DNA of 64,000 bases, taken from the NCBI GenBank assembly GCA_950097015.1, contig CATNEN010000011.1:496001-560000 (forward strand), in the 5' to 3' direction. Shown here piece by piece: positions 44,001 through 57,104 of this stretch. Position numbers and translations under genes: made by a program. The notes under the pieces are model-generated. The model was not told the DNA's origin. It ran no database searches and was given only the letters and a program-made list of their open reading frames with translations. Each line of letters opens with the position of its first letter. Positions within the stretch are counted from its first letter, which is position 1. The DNA is from Macrostomum hystrix (taxonomy: Eukaryota; Platyhelminthes; Macrostomidae).

Positions 44001-46073
44001 TGGTTTATTACATTAACTTTTGTTAGGAAATACGAGCATATCACAGAATTATGTATGTGCAATCATCTATTTTGAATGAACTTTTAGGCTATACTCACAA
44101 GTAGTGTTCTGATTATTTATTAAGAGAAAATGTACACAACAATAGCTTGGACTGTCACTGGCAGTATATATTACATAATAAATAGCTTAAGGAATATAAA
44201 AGCCTCAAACAATGTACAAATCTATCTGCTTCGATAGAGTGATACTGCCACAGCCAATACCTAAACTAATACCGTAATGCTTTGGCAGGCCGGACATTGT
44301 GTCAGTCAAGCCAGCACAATTGAAGTTTTATACACCAAGTTGGCAATAGTTGGCTATGTATGGCTCACAAATAAAAGGGAAAAAAGAAATTATGATTTAT
44401 GAATTTAAAATTGGAAAATATTTCACTCAATAGTCCAGATAGTTGTTTTTTTCAAGAACGCGCAAAAAAGCTTTAAAAGCTTTAATGGCCGTAATCCAGT
44501 TTAGTTATAGGTTCTTCTCGTTATTCTCTCGGAGCTGAAGAGATAAAATAATTTAACAGAGCAGAGAGAAGAATTACACTGCTCAGCGCACGAGCAAGCA
44601 AGATAGAAGGGCCGCACACACCGATTTTGTACTCCAGACTGGCAAATTGAAAAGAAGAGAAGAAGTGAATGAGCTCGGAAGGAAAGACACGTTTGCTTTA
44701 GGAGGCCAAGTAGGAGAGAATAAGCTTTGCTTGTTCAATGTTTAGCCACGAAAACGAACTGGCAGAATATTTGAGAAGTGAGGCCCATACATATATTTCT
44801 AGCACGCCTTGCGTATTGCTATTTTATAAAAGAAAAATTCAAAAGGATTTGAGATAAAACAATCTAACAAACGGACGCCCTTCCATGTTATTAAATGATG
44901 GGCATCTTGGGAGATACCAAGCATCAGTTTATTTATTTCATACGATTAGAATTCAAAAGCGGCTTCACATTAGTGCAGAACTGCGGCGAGAAATTAGACA
45001 ACAAAAACTGATGGACTACGACTACAGAAGTGTGATGACGTTAATAAGATCGAAAATTTCAAAACAACAGGATAATTTTAGGTAAATATTTTTGTCAGGG
45101 CAGGATATTTCATTCAATAAAGAAAGAAGGCGACAAGCTTTAGACCAGAAAGCCAAACGCTAAAGCATGGCTTCAACCTGTACCTACTCCGGCCCTCCAG
45201 TCCTATATGTCTCCTATTGGTATGATAGACAGTGACTTTTAAACTTGCTTCAAAGAAGAAAAAGCTACATACAAACTTAGATAAAAACAAGCACAATAAA
45301 ATAATCAAATATAAGCTGCAAGAAGTTACTTAGTAGGGGGACAAAGTAAATATGGTCGATTGTTAGCTGGAAATATGCAAATTCAGAATTTTACTGTTTC
45401 GATTTAAATTAACCATGTAGTAAATAACTAATTTGATTATGATTTTGCTATTTTTTGTCTACTGACGAAAGTCGCATGCTGTCAGAACATAGAATATAGA
45501 AAAGTCGTGCTAATGAACTATGACTCTGCCAGAGGACATTGTGCGTTGCGAGTTTACGTTGGCGAGCATGAGACAGTGGAGCTGTAATCAATTACTGGGT
45601 GCAGAGTATGTAGTAGTGTATACTGTTGTATGTACACTGTTTGCTTAGTGCAATGCAAATATTCCGTGTCGTTTGCTGAGAAGCTATGCCTACTAACTTT
45701 TTGTACAATTAAAAAAGATATGTTTTAAAAAAGTATTTAATCTTCACTATTATGATATTATCAGACAAGTCATGTACATAACACGATTCCGCAAAAAACT
45801 TTACACACTAGGGAGCATATACAGTTAGCTTTACAGAGACCATGAAACAAAAAAGTTTGTTGCAAATAGCGATTCGCAACTAGGAGAGGACAAAGAAGCA
45901 ACGATGAAAAAAATTAAAGATGACTCCACTTGTGTTTTTAAACAGAAAAAAGACTCCGAATCTTGGTAGCCGGAATTAACTAGATATTAATTAACCAGAA
46001 AAACAATGTGCATAGCGCAAGTAAAAACATGGGCCATAGACAAATTGACCCGTGTAAGCCAGTTTTCAATAGG
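44001..46073. other. Intergenic spacer
   Basis: AT-rich sequence upstream of MGST3 and downstream of the KMT2E/SETD5 gene. No supportable gene. The small frames at 44885-45085 and 45114-45308 show no motif. Confidence 0.5.
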
Positions 46074-49000
46074 TTAGATCGGTGGCAGGGGTGGTCGCTT
46101 GTTGCTAGCGCCTCCGTCCAAACCGTAGCCTCTGACGGCGATTTTCTTGCTGGACTGCTGCTGCTGCTGTTGCTGACTGCTGTTTGACTGCGCGGGTTGA
46201 CCCATCGAACCTATAACAGTAAAAGGGTGAGTGGCAGAGCGGTTAACGCGTCAACCAGGCAATCTATGCCTTTAAGGGCCGACCTCCAAGGCACAGTGAG
46301 AGTGTACACTGCCTGACGATGAGAAAGTCAGGGCAGATGTACACACCAGTGTAAGCGTGTGCCAGCGTACGGTATCGGTGTGCATGTGTACCCAGGAATC
46401 AGCGAAGTAAGCAGAATTGCTAACTCGCAGGGTGCGTGTCTAGTGTCACCAAATGATGTACAATTGCCTCCAGATCACCAGATAATATTAATCTTATTAA
46501 CCAATAACAGTAGAAACTAAAACATTAACTTACTTTCTATTCGTAAATGGCTTGACTAAAATCAAAGAAATGATTTCAATAGCAACAACTCACCAGTGGG
46601 CTTCTGACCGCCACTAACTGTGGGCTTTTCATCAAAGCTAGTGGATGCTGAGCTGATAGCAGCGGCGCCAGAAGCTGCGGATCCAGACGGAGCAACAGAT
46701 CGACTGACTCCAGGACCGCTAGCTGTATTTGTCCCACTGCCACTAGCTACAACAGCGTGCAATTGTTCATTTAGCTTGTTGATGGTGTTCATTAGCATCT
46801 GCTGAAGATCACTCAGATTCGGTGGTGGCTGCTGCGGGTTGCGAGCTGTTGAACCTGATGATGAAGGCAGCTGTTGCTTGTGCTTAACTGTCTGCTGCTG
46901 CTGCTGCACCAGCGGTTGCACAACTTGCACCCGCCGACTCGTAGCCGCTGAACTCGAGGCCTCGCCGCCGTTGCTGCCGCCGCTGCCAGAATGCTGATGG
47001 TGGTGGTGGTGCTGCTGCTGATGGTGGTGCTTTTTCTGCTTCTGTTCCACATAGCGAAGCTGATACATCAGCTTGGTCTTCCTGCGCTCCAGTGCGGCCA
47101 ATTCCTGCATGTCGCGAATCTCCTGGTCCCTTTTGATAATCTCACGCAGGGTCTCCTGTGCGTCCGCCGACGCAACCGAAGCTGCCGCGGCAACTGCCGC
47201 AGACAAATCGTCATCATCTGGCGGCTCAGTGTCCGGCGTCTTTGGCCGATTCGCCGACCAAGAGGCTTCGCCTTCGTCCTCGTCAACACGTTCTATTTGA
47301 TCAATAAATTCTTCGTTAGATAGATTTTGATCGCCCTGATTCGCAGCTTCGACAGCGTCATCGTCATCGTAGGGCGGCGAACTGCAAGGGGTTCTGGGTC
47401 GACCTACACTGTTAACATCGTCTTCGTCGACATCTTCGCCAACGCCTGTCTCGCTAGTTGGTTTCTGTTGAAGCAGTGAAGTTGGCGGTGGCAGTACAGG
47501 AGATAGCACCTGTTGCAGAGGCTGCTCTTGCTGGAGCAAAGTCGGTGACTGGAGCGAGGACGGCGGAGGCAGAGCTGTCAACGCTGCTGTAGACAAAGGC
47601 GGCAGCGGTGGCGGCAGCGAAGGCAAAGGCGGCGGAGGCGGAAGCGTCTTCTGTGTACTGGTTGGCAAGTCTGTCAGAGGTTCAGTCCGATTTGTTAGCT
47701 CCAGTTCGTCTGGCGTCCGTACAGTGCGGACTTCGCTGGATTCGATGGCCGCCAAAGCGGTTTCATCAAGATCGGCATTGGATTCCTTTGCTGACACAGG
47801 CGCAGCTTCCGAAGTCTGTTGCGACTCAGTGGGCGGTGAGACTGCAGACAAAGAGGTGTTTACTATCGCAGCAGCGGAGGTCTCCTCACAGGAATGCACC
47901 GCTCGCAGACGCTTCTTCAAAGGCATCTCGTCCGGCGAGGCTAGCAGAGAAATTGCGGAAGGCGGCGGTGGCGGCGGCGGGGGCATTGGCGGAGGAGACG
48001 AGATCTGCTGCTGCAAGCCAGCGCTACTACTAATATCAGTAGTAGACGCTGACTCTTCGTAGTCTCGAATCGCTTTAGAGAGCCAACGCTTTTTAGCAGA
48101 GGCCGACGCAGCAACAGAAGCAGTCGGCTGCTGCTGCTGCTGTTGCTGCCGCTCACCATCGCCGCCTGATGAGCCGCCAGCGGCAGGCTCAGATACCTGG
48201 CGCCGCATGTGCTTAGCAAACGGATCAACACAATCTTCTGTGTAGATAATGCGATCGCACTGCGGCTCCAGCGGGGTGTCAGATGGTTTTATCGGACTGG
48301 CGAATGCCTGCAATATTATAACGCAGAACTTAATCAAATAATTCTATTTCTATTTCTAATTCTATTCTATTTCCAATAAAATATTAATCACAGGCAAATA
48401 GACTCACCACAGCCAAAGCCTCTTCAGCTAATCGAGCTGATGATGTTTTCATTGGCGATCGGCTGCTAGCAGTCATTGAAGAGGACAAATTAGACAACAG
48501 AGGTGAAGCCAGGATCTGGGGAGGAGGGGGCGGCGGCGGAGGCGGCGGCGGCTGGTGATGCGGTGGCGGCGAATGAAACAGGCGATGCCTCGGCGATTTC
48601 TTAGCTTCGCGACGCTCGCGTCTCTCCCTGGCAATCAGATCGTCATCCAGACAGTTTGTCGAATCGTCATCCGAACTCAACGAGGAGAGATCATCGACAT
48701 CCTTGTTCTTTGATCGCTGCTCGGAACCATCAACGCCGGGTAGATGAGAACTATCGGCGGAGCTGTTTATCAGAGGGCGCGGCTTCTTAGGCGAAGGCGA
48801 GGTCGGACCTGCGGCCGCTTCGCCACTTGTTCCGGCAGCGGAGGTCGACGATTTCTGTCGCTTCCTGGACGTTTTGGCTATCTCCATCTTTTCAATGCGT
48901 TTAATGTACATCTGAAGGATTCGATCTTCGCGCGACTCGCTAGCTGTGGGGCCAGTTATTGCCGAAGACGATGCCGATTCTAACGAATTCGATGGCGTAG

Positions 49001-52000
49001 CCTGGTGCGGCTGATTTGTCGGCGACTTTATTGGCGACGAGGAGGCGATGCTACTTTTTGAACGCTTTGATGGGGTCTGATGTGTGGCGGAATTTTCGAC
49101 ATTTTCAACAGAATGATCAAGCTCTGAAGACGATTCGGCAGCATCTTTGACGATTTTCGACGGCGACGCCGATGAGTGGTCGTCGATGAACTCGTCGAAG
49201 CTGATTTCTTCGATCTTCTGCGCTGCTTGTTTTGCCTTACGGCCCGGGCCGGGCTTTGCGGTCGTTGTCGGCGACTTCAAAGGCGACCTTTTTGGCACAA
49301 CAGCCATGCCATCATCGACATCGTCAGGCTCCTTCGAGTCTGTTTTCTTTACATCAATCTCCGGGCAACTGTCGTCGCCTGGCAACGTCAAAGGTTCGCG
49401 TTGCTCCTCGGTGTCGCCAGATGGAGTCGGCGATGATACTGCTGAAGATTTTGCTCGCTCATCGCTGACACTGCGCTGACGTTGGCGCTTGGCTGCTCGC
49501 TGACGCTTCTCCATGGTTTCGATGCGTTTTAGCATGGCCTGCATCCAACGCTCCTCGCGGTCCTAGTGTATGCGAGTAAACGGGTTAAATATACTCATCA
49601 AATTGTTAATCATAATTAGTATTATTACTACTATAAGTAGTAATGCCATTGTGCGAGTCTGTCATTCGCTTGTTGCGTTAAAAAAAAAAGCAACACCGAT
49701 TGGTAAAGACTCCCTGTCAATTTACTGTCGCTTTTGGTAAGAGCAAGAAAGACGACTGTAGATAGAAAACTTTCTTTGCTGTCTCTCTTGTAGTTTATAA
49801 CCATAAGCTAGTGTTCTACCGGCACCTCACTTGAGTTAAGTAAAATAATATTTTGTAAAAGTCTGTCATTCGCTTGTCGCCACAAAATATTCAAACAACA
49901 ACGATTGGTAGAGACTTTCTTAATCTAGCTTTGAATTAAAAAAGCCAGATGGAAAACAAACATTTTTAGAGTTTATTCTCCAAACTAATTAGGGCTTCTT
50001 CAAAGCATATAACTGTGTTTTTGCAATGAGCTTCGCAAAGCATATGTATCAATACATATCTTACCATATTGGAGACTCCTTGCTGCTGCTGTTGCTGATT
50101 ATTTGATGTCGAAGCAGCGTCAATAGTAGTGGCCTGATCCACTGATATGCTGCGAATATTGGCTGCCATCTGTGGGGATATTGCGATTAGATAGGTGATC
50201 AATAATCATAGCGCAATTATAGAAAAAGGCAATCAACCAGTCCGCACAAAATTATAAAAAAAACATTACTTACAGAAGCTTTCTTTCCACTCTTTTTAAC
50301 CTCCGGCTGAGAAATTTGTCTAGAATGCGTCTTGGTTGAAGCTGGCGAGTCGAATGAGATGCTGCGATTGGCCTTCTAATGAAAGACGAAAGGGAGTGTG
50401 TTCAGAGTAAAGTACATATAAGTACCAACAATTACCCGCCTATACTGGTACTAGATAATTTGTGGATAGCTACCTTCTGACAAACTGGTAGATTGCTACC
50501 CACTACTAACTGACCAACTGGTAGATAGCCACCTACTGAATAACTGGTAGATAGCCACCTACTGAATAACTGGTAGATAGCCACCTACTGAATAACTGGT
50601 AGATAGCCACCCACTGAATAACTGGTAGATAGCCACCTACTGAATAACTGGTAGATAGCCACCTACTGAATAACTGGTAGATAGCCACCTACTGAATAAC
50701 TGGTAGATAGCCACCTACTGAATAACTGGTAGATAGCCACCTACTGAATAACTGGTAGATAGCCACCTACTGAATAACTGGTAGATAGCCACCTACTGAA
50801 TAACTGGTAGATAGCCACCTACTGAATAACTGGTAGATAGCCACCTACTGAATAACTGGTAGATAGCCACCTACTGAATAACTGGTAGATAGCCACCTAC
50901 TGAATAACTGGTAGATAGCCACCTACTGAATAACTGGTAGATAGCCACCTACTGAATAACTGGTAGATAGCCACCTACTGAATAACTGGTAGATAGCCAC
51001 CTACTGAATAACTGGTAGATAGCCACCTACTGACCAACTGGTAGATAGCTACCCACTACTAACTGACCAACTGGTAGATAGCTACCCACTACTAACTGAC
51101 CAACTGGTAGATAGCTACCCACTACTAACTGACCAACTGGTAGATAGCTACCCACTACTAACTGACCAACTGGTAGATAGCTACCCACTACTAACTGACC
51201 AACTGGTAGATAGCTACCCACTACTAACTGACCAACTGGTAGATAGCTACCCATTGACCAAATGCAGAAGCAGATCCCAAAATAATGCAAAGTACCTGAC
51301 TCTTGCCAGTAGAAGCAGAAGCCGATCCGCCCGGCTTCTTAAAGCCAGAGGAGACAGTCGCATCGGATCGCTTTTTAATGGCTGATGCGTGAATGTCGCA
51401 GATCAGATCGTCAAACGCACCGCCAGTAGATGACGTAGCAGATGAAGACGACTGCCGTCTGCGCTGCTGCTTCAGCTCCTGCCGATGATGCTGAAGCGAC
51501 TGTTGCTGCTGCAACTCGTTGTCATTATCATCGCCACTGTCGACGCCGTCATTGATAGCGTCAGTGAATTCTGGCGCATTTTGTTGCAAGCGTTGAAAAA
51601 ACAGCCTAACTGGACAGCCGTGGGGAAGAGAACAGGCGCAGAGCACTGCAGTCTTGCGCAACTGATAGTCGAAATCGAACGGCAGAGTGATCTCAGCGCC
51701 TGGTCGCAGTCGTTCTGTGGCCACAAGAACCAAGTGCGGCCGGCCAGCTAGAACCATGTGCCTCACTGAACAATTCGGCCTACAGGATCGCCTGGCATAG
51801 CGCGCATCGTTGCCAAGGTTACTAGCGTCTATAGCAACCAGCGGCAGGCTGCCAATTTGAGCAATGCCGTCAGCTGACCAGCCCTCATCGAAGCCGTCAT
51901 AGTAAAGTACAAATCGGCTAGCAACAGAGCCCGGCGGCAACTCGTCCGGTAGGCAGACTCGGCCGCGGTATTCAATGATAGGCTCCCCAGGAGCCACACT

Positions 52001-53761
52001 CAGCGTGGCTTCCAGCCTGCCCGGCGGAACAACTCGACAGCGTTGAGCTTGCAGCAGCTCGGCGTGATCTTCCTCATCAATATGATCCAACGGTACGTCC
52101 GCGTCCGCTGCACCGTAGCGGGCAATCATCAGGCGATGAAAGCGCCGATTGAATTTGTCCGTGTAGACGCACTCCCTGGCCTCGCGATATTTGCTAGACG
52201 GACGCGCGGACACCGACGATGAAGATGTCGAAGGCGACGCCGATTGCTGGACTGATGCCTGCTGTCCCGGCTTGATCTTCGCCGACGAAGTGGCCAGATT
52301 GGAAACTGGAATGGTGAAGTATAGCTGAATAATTGTAGGCTTCTGAGCCTAGAAGACACAATAAGTATGACTGTGTACACAAATCAATAATATGCTTACC
52401 AAACCCGGCAGTCTGTCGAGCATCTCTTAATCTTTCTAACTTTCTAGTTTGAATTCGCATAGCTCTGGCCGCATTGACTGGCCTAGGCTGACACTGTTCG
52501 CACTGGTAGCTTAGTAGAGACTCGGATTCGGCAGCCCTCAGCATCATGCAGTCCACGTGCTGCCAGATACTGAAAAATTGATTTAATTATTGTGGTAAGA
52601 TTTTTTGCGACCATAGTGATATGTAGATACAGTTTGAATAAATAATACTTTAAAGACTCACTGGCAGGCCACGCACTGAACGCAGTTGCCATCGTCGTGA
52701 GAATATTGACAAATGCAACGCACAGCGATTGGGCCAGAGTTAATGGAGCCAGCGCTCTGGCCGGAGCCAACCAATGAGGCAGATGTGGCCGTAGTTGAAA
52801 CTGTTGGTATAGCAGCTCTAGAAGGTATGCTCGCAGCTGCATTGCCTTCTAACAGACGTTGCTTTCGTCTACTGCTAGCAGAAGCATTGAATTGCAATAG
52901 CTGTTGCTGAATATTCGAGCTGGTTATTGAATCGGTGGACTGAGCACCAGTTGCTATGCCATTGTCGCCAATAACAACTTCGGGTGCGGCTACAGGCGGC
53001 AAGGACTGCTGCTGAATTGGCTGCTGCGATGCAATGCCAATAGAAGCTGGAGACAATGTCGATGGCAAATAAGACGGCTGCAGTTTGGACGGACGATTAA
53101 TACTAGCAGCATTCGAAGCGCTAGACATTGAAGCAGCCGACGCTGACGAGGCTTGCAAAACCTTCAATGGCGACGGTGGCCGAATTCTGTGCAACAGCTG
53201 GGGATTAGTCTGCTGCTGCTGCTGCTGCAGATAGCCAGCCGATGGGCTGACTATGCGAGTACCGCTCAGGTTGAACTGAGCAGCTCGAGGGCCGCCAATG
53301 ATGATGGTAGGCTTCGGTGTAGTGGACGCAGCACCGACAACGCTAGACGTTGTTGAAGTATTCGAAGCTGTGGACAAACTAAAAACTCTAGTCTGAGGCG
53401 ACGCCGATAATCCAACAGGGGATTCCTTAGTTAATAGAACTATTCCGCCAGAACCGGCTATGGATCCGCTGGTTGATAGGGACGCGTCGCGACTATTGAC
53501 AACAATAATATTAGTACCTGATGCATTTGTTTTTTCTGATGGGCGACTGGTTGCCAGGGTAGAAGCTGGGATCGTATGCGCCACCTGCTGCTGATACACA
53601 GTGATTGGAACAGCACTGCGCCTCTCCATGACAATGGTCTGACCACTGGCAACCACTTCCTTTATGAGGCCAACCCTGTTGCCACTAATGTTTAAAACTA
53701 CTTGTTGCTGCTGCTGCTGAATAGCTGAGGATTGGCTAATGCCATTGGTTGCTGCCTCCAT
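46074..53761 (-). CDS. kmt2e: KMT2E/SETD5-type PHD and SET domain chromatin protein
   Basis: Nuclear chromatin regulator of the MLL5/SETD5/UpSET group. Exons in transcript order: 52662-53761, 52400-52569, 51296-52305, 50274-50375, 50065-50169, 48408-49562, 46594-48307, 46074-46210; phases 2, 1, 0, 0, 0, 0, 1 join; 1830 residues (human KMT2E 1858). Seen: Ser/Gln-rich N-terminus; PHD finger across exons 1-2 (about 346-392: VRCICQYSHDDGNCVQC, WQHVDC, YQCEQC); SET domain (about 515-660: IIEYRGRV, NDARYARRSCRPNCSVRH near 595, FDFDY near 633, then CAC). The canonical NHSC is RRSC, as in the KMT2E/SETD5 branch, which is thought to lack strong methyltransferase activity. A basic helical DREERWMQAMLKRIE block (exon 6) and KKRWLSKAIRDYEE (exon 7) match KMT2E. 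Pro, Gln and His runs are abundant; the end is KRPPLPPI. An in-frame TAA lies two codons before the ATG. Confidence 0.92.
46226..46460 (+). mobile_element. tRNA-derived SINE in last KMT2E intron
   Basis: Begins GGTGAGTGGCAGAGCGGTTA; the block GTGGCAGAGCGGTTAACGCG is close to the A box/D arm of a Ser- or Leu-type tRNA. About 35 bases on, GGGCCGACCTCC resembles a B box. Downstream comes a GT-rich non-tRNA body. No anticodon stem or acceptor stem closes, so it is not a functional tRNA. Antisense to the host gene. Confidence 0.6.
49645..49925. repeat. Duplicated 65-bp motif in KMT2E intron 49563-50064
   Basis: Two copies, about 49655-49715 and 49860-49920, each starting AGTCTGTCATTCGCTTG and ending CGATTGGTARAGACT with a variable A-rich middle. 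The outer AGTCT/AGACT are inverted. It may be a tiny mobile element or an ancient local duplication. Confidence 0.5.
50455..51256. repeat. Two-part minisatellite in KMT2E intron 50376-51295
   Basis: A 26-bp array (AACTGGTAGATAGCCACCTA plus CTGAAT, about 50510-51025) followed by a 33-bp array (CTGACCAACTGGTAGATAGC plus TACCCACTACTAA, to 51256) that shares the core AACTGGTAGATAG. One copy of the longer unit also sits at the left edge (50480-50510), so the short unit seems to have arisen inside an array of the long one. Confidence 0.95.
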
Positions 53762-53779
53762 GATTTATCTCAGTTGCTT

Positions 53780-55107
53780 TTGATGAAGAAAATGCTGTTC
53801 GCTTAATTTAGAGTAAAATGATTGATTCACTTATTAATGGAGCCACCAGACTTCTGATAGCAAGCTATTGCGAAAGAAAGCTGAAGGCACATTGACCAAC
53901 TGAAATTTGAACAAAATAATGAAATTGATTTTTTTGTCTTAAAAGATCATGGTGCCAGTCATTTTAAACTAGCAAAATAACTATGTATAATGCTGAATGT
54001 TTATAATTATAGAAAGCTCATAGAAAATTACATAAATCACAAACTTTTCACATATTTTTTACTTAAAACGCCCTTAAACAAACTCTTCACTTTTCATTAA
54101 TGCAGTAAATAAATAAATGGTGACCTTCACTATAAAGTTAATACAGACGTGAATTGCTTACTGCTTTGCTTTAAATTTCTGCCCCAAAAACAACGGGCAA
54201 AAAAAGCTAGTATCTATATAAACCACGAGATCTGTTTCTTACTAGCTGCTAACAGACCATTAAAAAGTTATATGCAGAGCTTAGCACAAAGTCCCTAACC
54301 CTAAGCTTGATTCTGTAAATAAGGCCACATTAATTTCAGGCGCAGCCTAAAGAGAAGCCTTAGGGCCTTATCATATCACCCATACTTGTCTCATGATCAT
54401 TTTGTGTGCATTGAAAACTTGTAACACACATTTAACATTAACATAGGACAATTGGAGGGTAGAATACATAGTGACCAAGGCTTGCAAAAATTTCCTTATC
54501 TCTATGATTTATGGCAGAATGCATGTCCAACCAATGCTAGCAAGCAATCATTGTTTAATTTTTATGTTAATGCTTTGTGCAAACTTTGTATTTAGAAACT
54601 TAAGTTTCAAATTGATGACTCAACAATAATTAGTAGCCTAGTAATTTTCTTTGTTATTTACTTCCTTACTAGGCCCTAAGATATCCCTAGTCTGTCTACA
54701 AGCATTACAATGATCCCTATGCTTTATACAACATGAACTTGAATTAGACAAATAAAACAATAGTTTTAATTGAATAAATTTAAACATTTGTAAGTGCCTA
54801 TCTAGAATACTCACAGTTTGCCCTCAGTATTATGCATACTATATGCATTGGCAACTATAAATCAAGTAAACACTATAGTTTCTATTGATATATGATTATT
54901 TGACCTAACCTTAACTTAATATATGCCAATTGGCTGGATAACAAAGTGTCTTATCTGAAAATTTGATGACATAAGTGTAAGATGATGAAAAAGCAAATGA
55001 CTAAACTGTGTCAAGGAACTATATTATACTTTTAGCAGACAAATATTTAATTCAAGGTGGCAACTAATAGGATTCTAAACAGAATGGACGTAAAAAACAC
55101 CTTACTA
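53780..55107. other. Intergenic spacer
   Basis: AT-rich flank upstream of the KMT2E/SETD5 gene. Nothing recognisable apart from general low complexity. Confidence 0.5.
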
Positions 55108-55109
55108 TA

Positions 55110-55758
55110 GGGTAATGTATCATCAACGATCAACCGAACAGTGTATCTTCAAAACCGAACAAGTATTTTGACTCCTTCCTTAGTTTTGTGCAAGACAGAA
55201 ACAAGCTATTGTATTTCACAGATCAACTATTTTGAATGTCAATGAAATTATTTACAAGCTAAGGCATGACATGCAATGAAGCATTAAAAGGAAAGAAAGA
55301 TATGGATGTTTCAGTAGAAATTTTTATCACAAAAGCATACTTTTTAACAGCATTTTTTCAGCATGTACTTTAGACTAAGATTGTATGTGGTTGCTTTCCA
55401 ATTAAATTACCATAAATGTAGTTATTTATAGAGCATGAAAAATGCTTTCAAATGACATAATTCATGATAGATCACTCCTTAAAATAAGATTAAACCACTC
55501 ACTCAAATTTTGAAACTGAACATCAAATTCTCTGTTTGGTTTGAAGATACATGAAAATCATCGTTTGGTTTTAGATGAAAAACATGAATAACTTTTTTCT
55601 ATTTGACAAAATAGCAAAAGCAGATACTATTTAAAAAAACAAAACAGTTTTCTATAACTTGGCTTTTGATTTATCATGATATCTTAAATAGAAAATCTGT
55701 AGCTTAGGTTTGAAGTTAAAAAAATGCATATTCTTGTTCGGTTGATGATACATTACCC
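55110..55758. mobile_element. TA-flanked MITE, copy 1 (649 bp)
   Basis: Bounded by TA dinucleotides (55108-55109 and 55759-55760) with inverted ends GGGTAATGTATCATCAAC ... GTTGATGATACATTACCC. Nearly the same sequence recurs at 60042-60684. Copy 1 carries a 7-base duplication (CGATCAA) inside the left end. No coding capacity. TA target duplication suggests Tc1/mariner-type mobilisation. Confidence 0.85.
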
Positions 55759-55760
55759 TA

Positions 55761-57100
55761 GTAGGCACCTAGAGAGTCTTCTTACTAAACCTCTTGTGAC
55801 TAGATTTCTTAAGTAGAAGTTAAGACTAGCCAAGGCCCAGAGACTCATTATGTTTACATGACAGAAAATTACAAAGAAATTGCAGTGTCTTTGTGTAACA
55901 GGGTATATTTTGTCTTTACTTGTACAATATTTTGTCACTTTTAATATAATTACGGTATGTTAGGCCTATGTCTCTTAGAAAATTGATAAAAATAAGTAGA
56001 TGTTTTAGTTAGTTTAATTGTTTTAAATTCTTCTCTAACTGAGCATGTCCATCCCAATTTTGTTCTATAAATATGTACGATTTTTCCAACTAAAGGGCTG
56101 CAAGGTGAAAGTTTGCTAAATATAGTGTAAGCTAGTATAAGAAGTTCTTTCATGTAAAACTTAACTATGTTCTATCTCTATGTTAGTATTTCATGACAAA
56201 GCAAAAGGCTGATTGGTTAAAAGAGAATACAAGTTACTTATACAAGTAAAGTAATAGAATAGAGAATCTCATATGTTGTGCTTAAGTGGTAACTTCCAAT
56301 CCATTGGAGCCTTTTGAAAGACTGGTTGTACCCAAAAATATTAAAAAAGTATTTCAAAAAATTAAAGTTAAAGTGTCTTAGCACTTGGGCACTTGCGATT
56401 TGTTATCACAGTAATTAAATATATAGACATACATACATAATAAAGTGTTTTACTCCTATTTAAATTGGGCAAATTAAAATATATAACGGAAGTTGATTAC
56501 TAATAATAAGCCTTTTTGCAGCTTGGATGATATAAGTAATTTACAAAAAAGAAAGAGCCCTACAACATGCGCAAATATAGTATATTAAGTTTTATATTTA
56601 ACTTAAAATATTACTTAAATCATATTAGCTTATGTCTAGTGTAGGCCAAGTAGTTATATTTTTTCTTCAATAAAAGTATCAATAAAAAACTAAAAGGTTG
56701 TTCCCTAAATATTAAATCAAAGGGCTTAACTATTATATAGAAAATTCTATTGCCTTACGGAATGCAAGGCTTCTTAATTTTGTTGTTTACAGTTGCTATA
56801 AGAACGGTGGGCTGAGTGCCAAGCGAATCCGTTTTCTAACTTCTAATAAGTTCTTATGTCATGTCACGGGAACGGAATCTCATTCAGTCATTTTTCCTGC
56901 AAAAATGTAAGATTTTGCACTTTTTCAATAAATGTAGTATAACAAAGTATACTATAGTGTTCTAAAAAACTATGCTAAGAATTGAACGTATACAAAAATT
57001 AAATATCGGCTAAAAAAAGCATTATATAACACGCGCAACATTAGTCGTTGGTCAGATTCTGTAATGCGGCATCACCTTATGAATCATTGGGACTAACGTT
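55761..57100. other. Intergenic spacer
   Basis: AT-rich; no gene recognised. Confidence 0.5.
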
Positions 57101-57104
57101 TCAC

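Noticed and set aside
46226..46310. Functional tRNA-Ser or tRNA-Leu gene
   Set aside because: Good A-box region, but no closing acceptor stem or anticodon arm, and the sequence continues into a non-tRNA body; called as a SINE.
47068..49479. + strand frames of 75-140 codons across the KMT2E exons
   Set aside because: Shadows of GC-rich, low-complexity minus-strand exons (Gln, Pro, Ser runs); no motif.
52129..52380. Continuation of KMT2E exon 2 into the frame SEAYNYSAILHH (acceptor at 52349)
   Set aside because: That acceptor leads out of the SET frame. Acceptor TTCCAG ending at 52306 restores phase and gives VSNLATSSAKIK leading into the SET domain.
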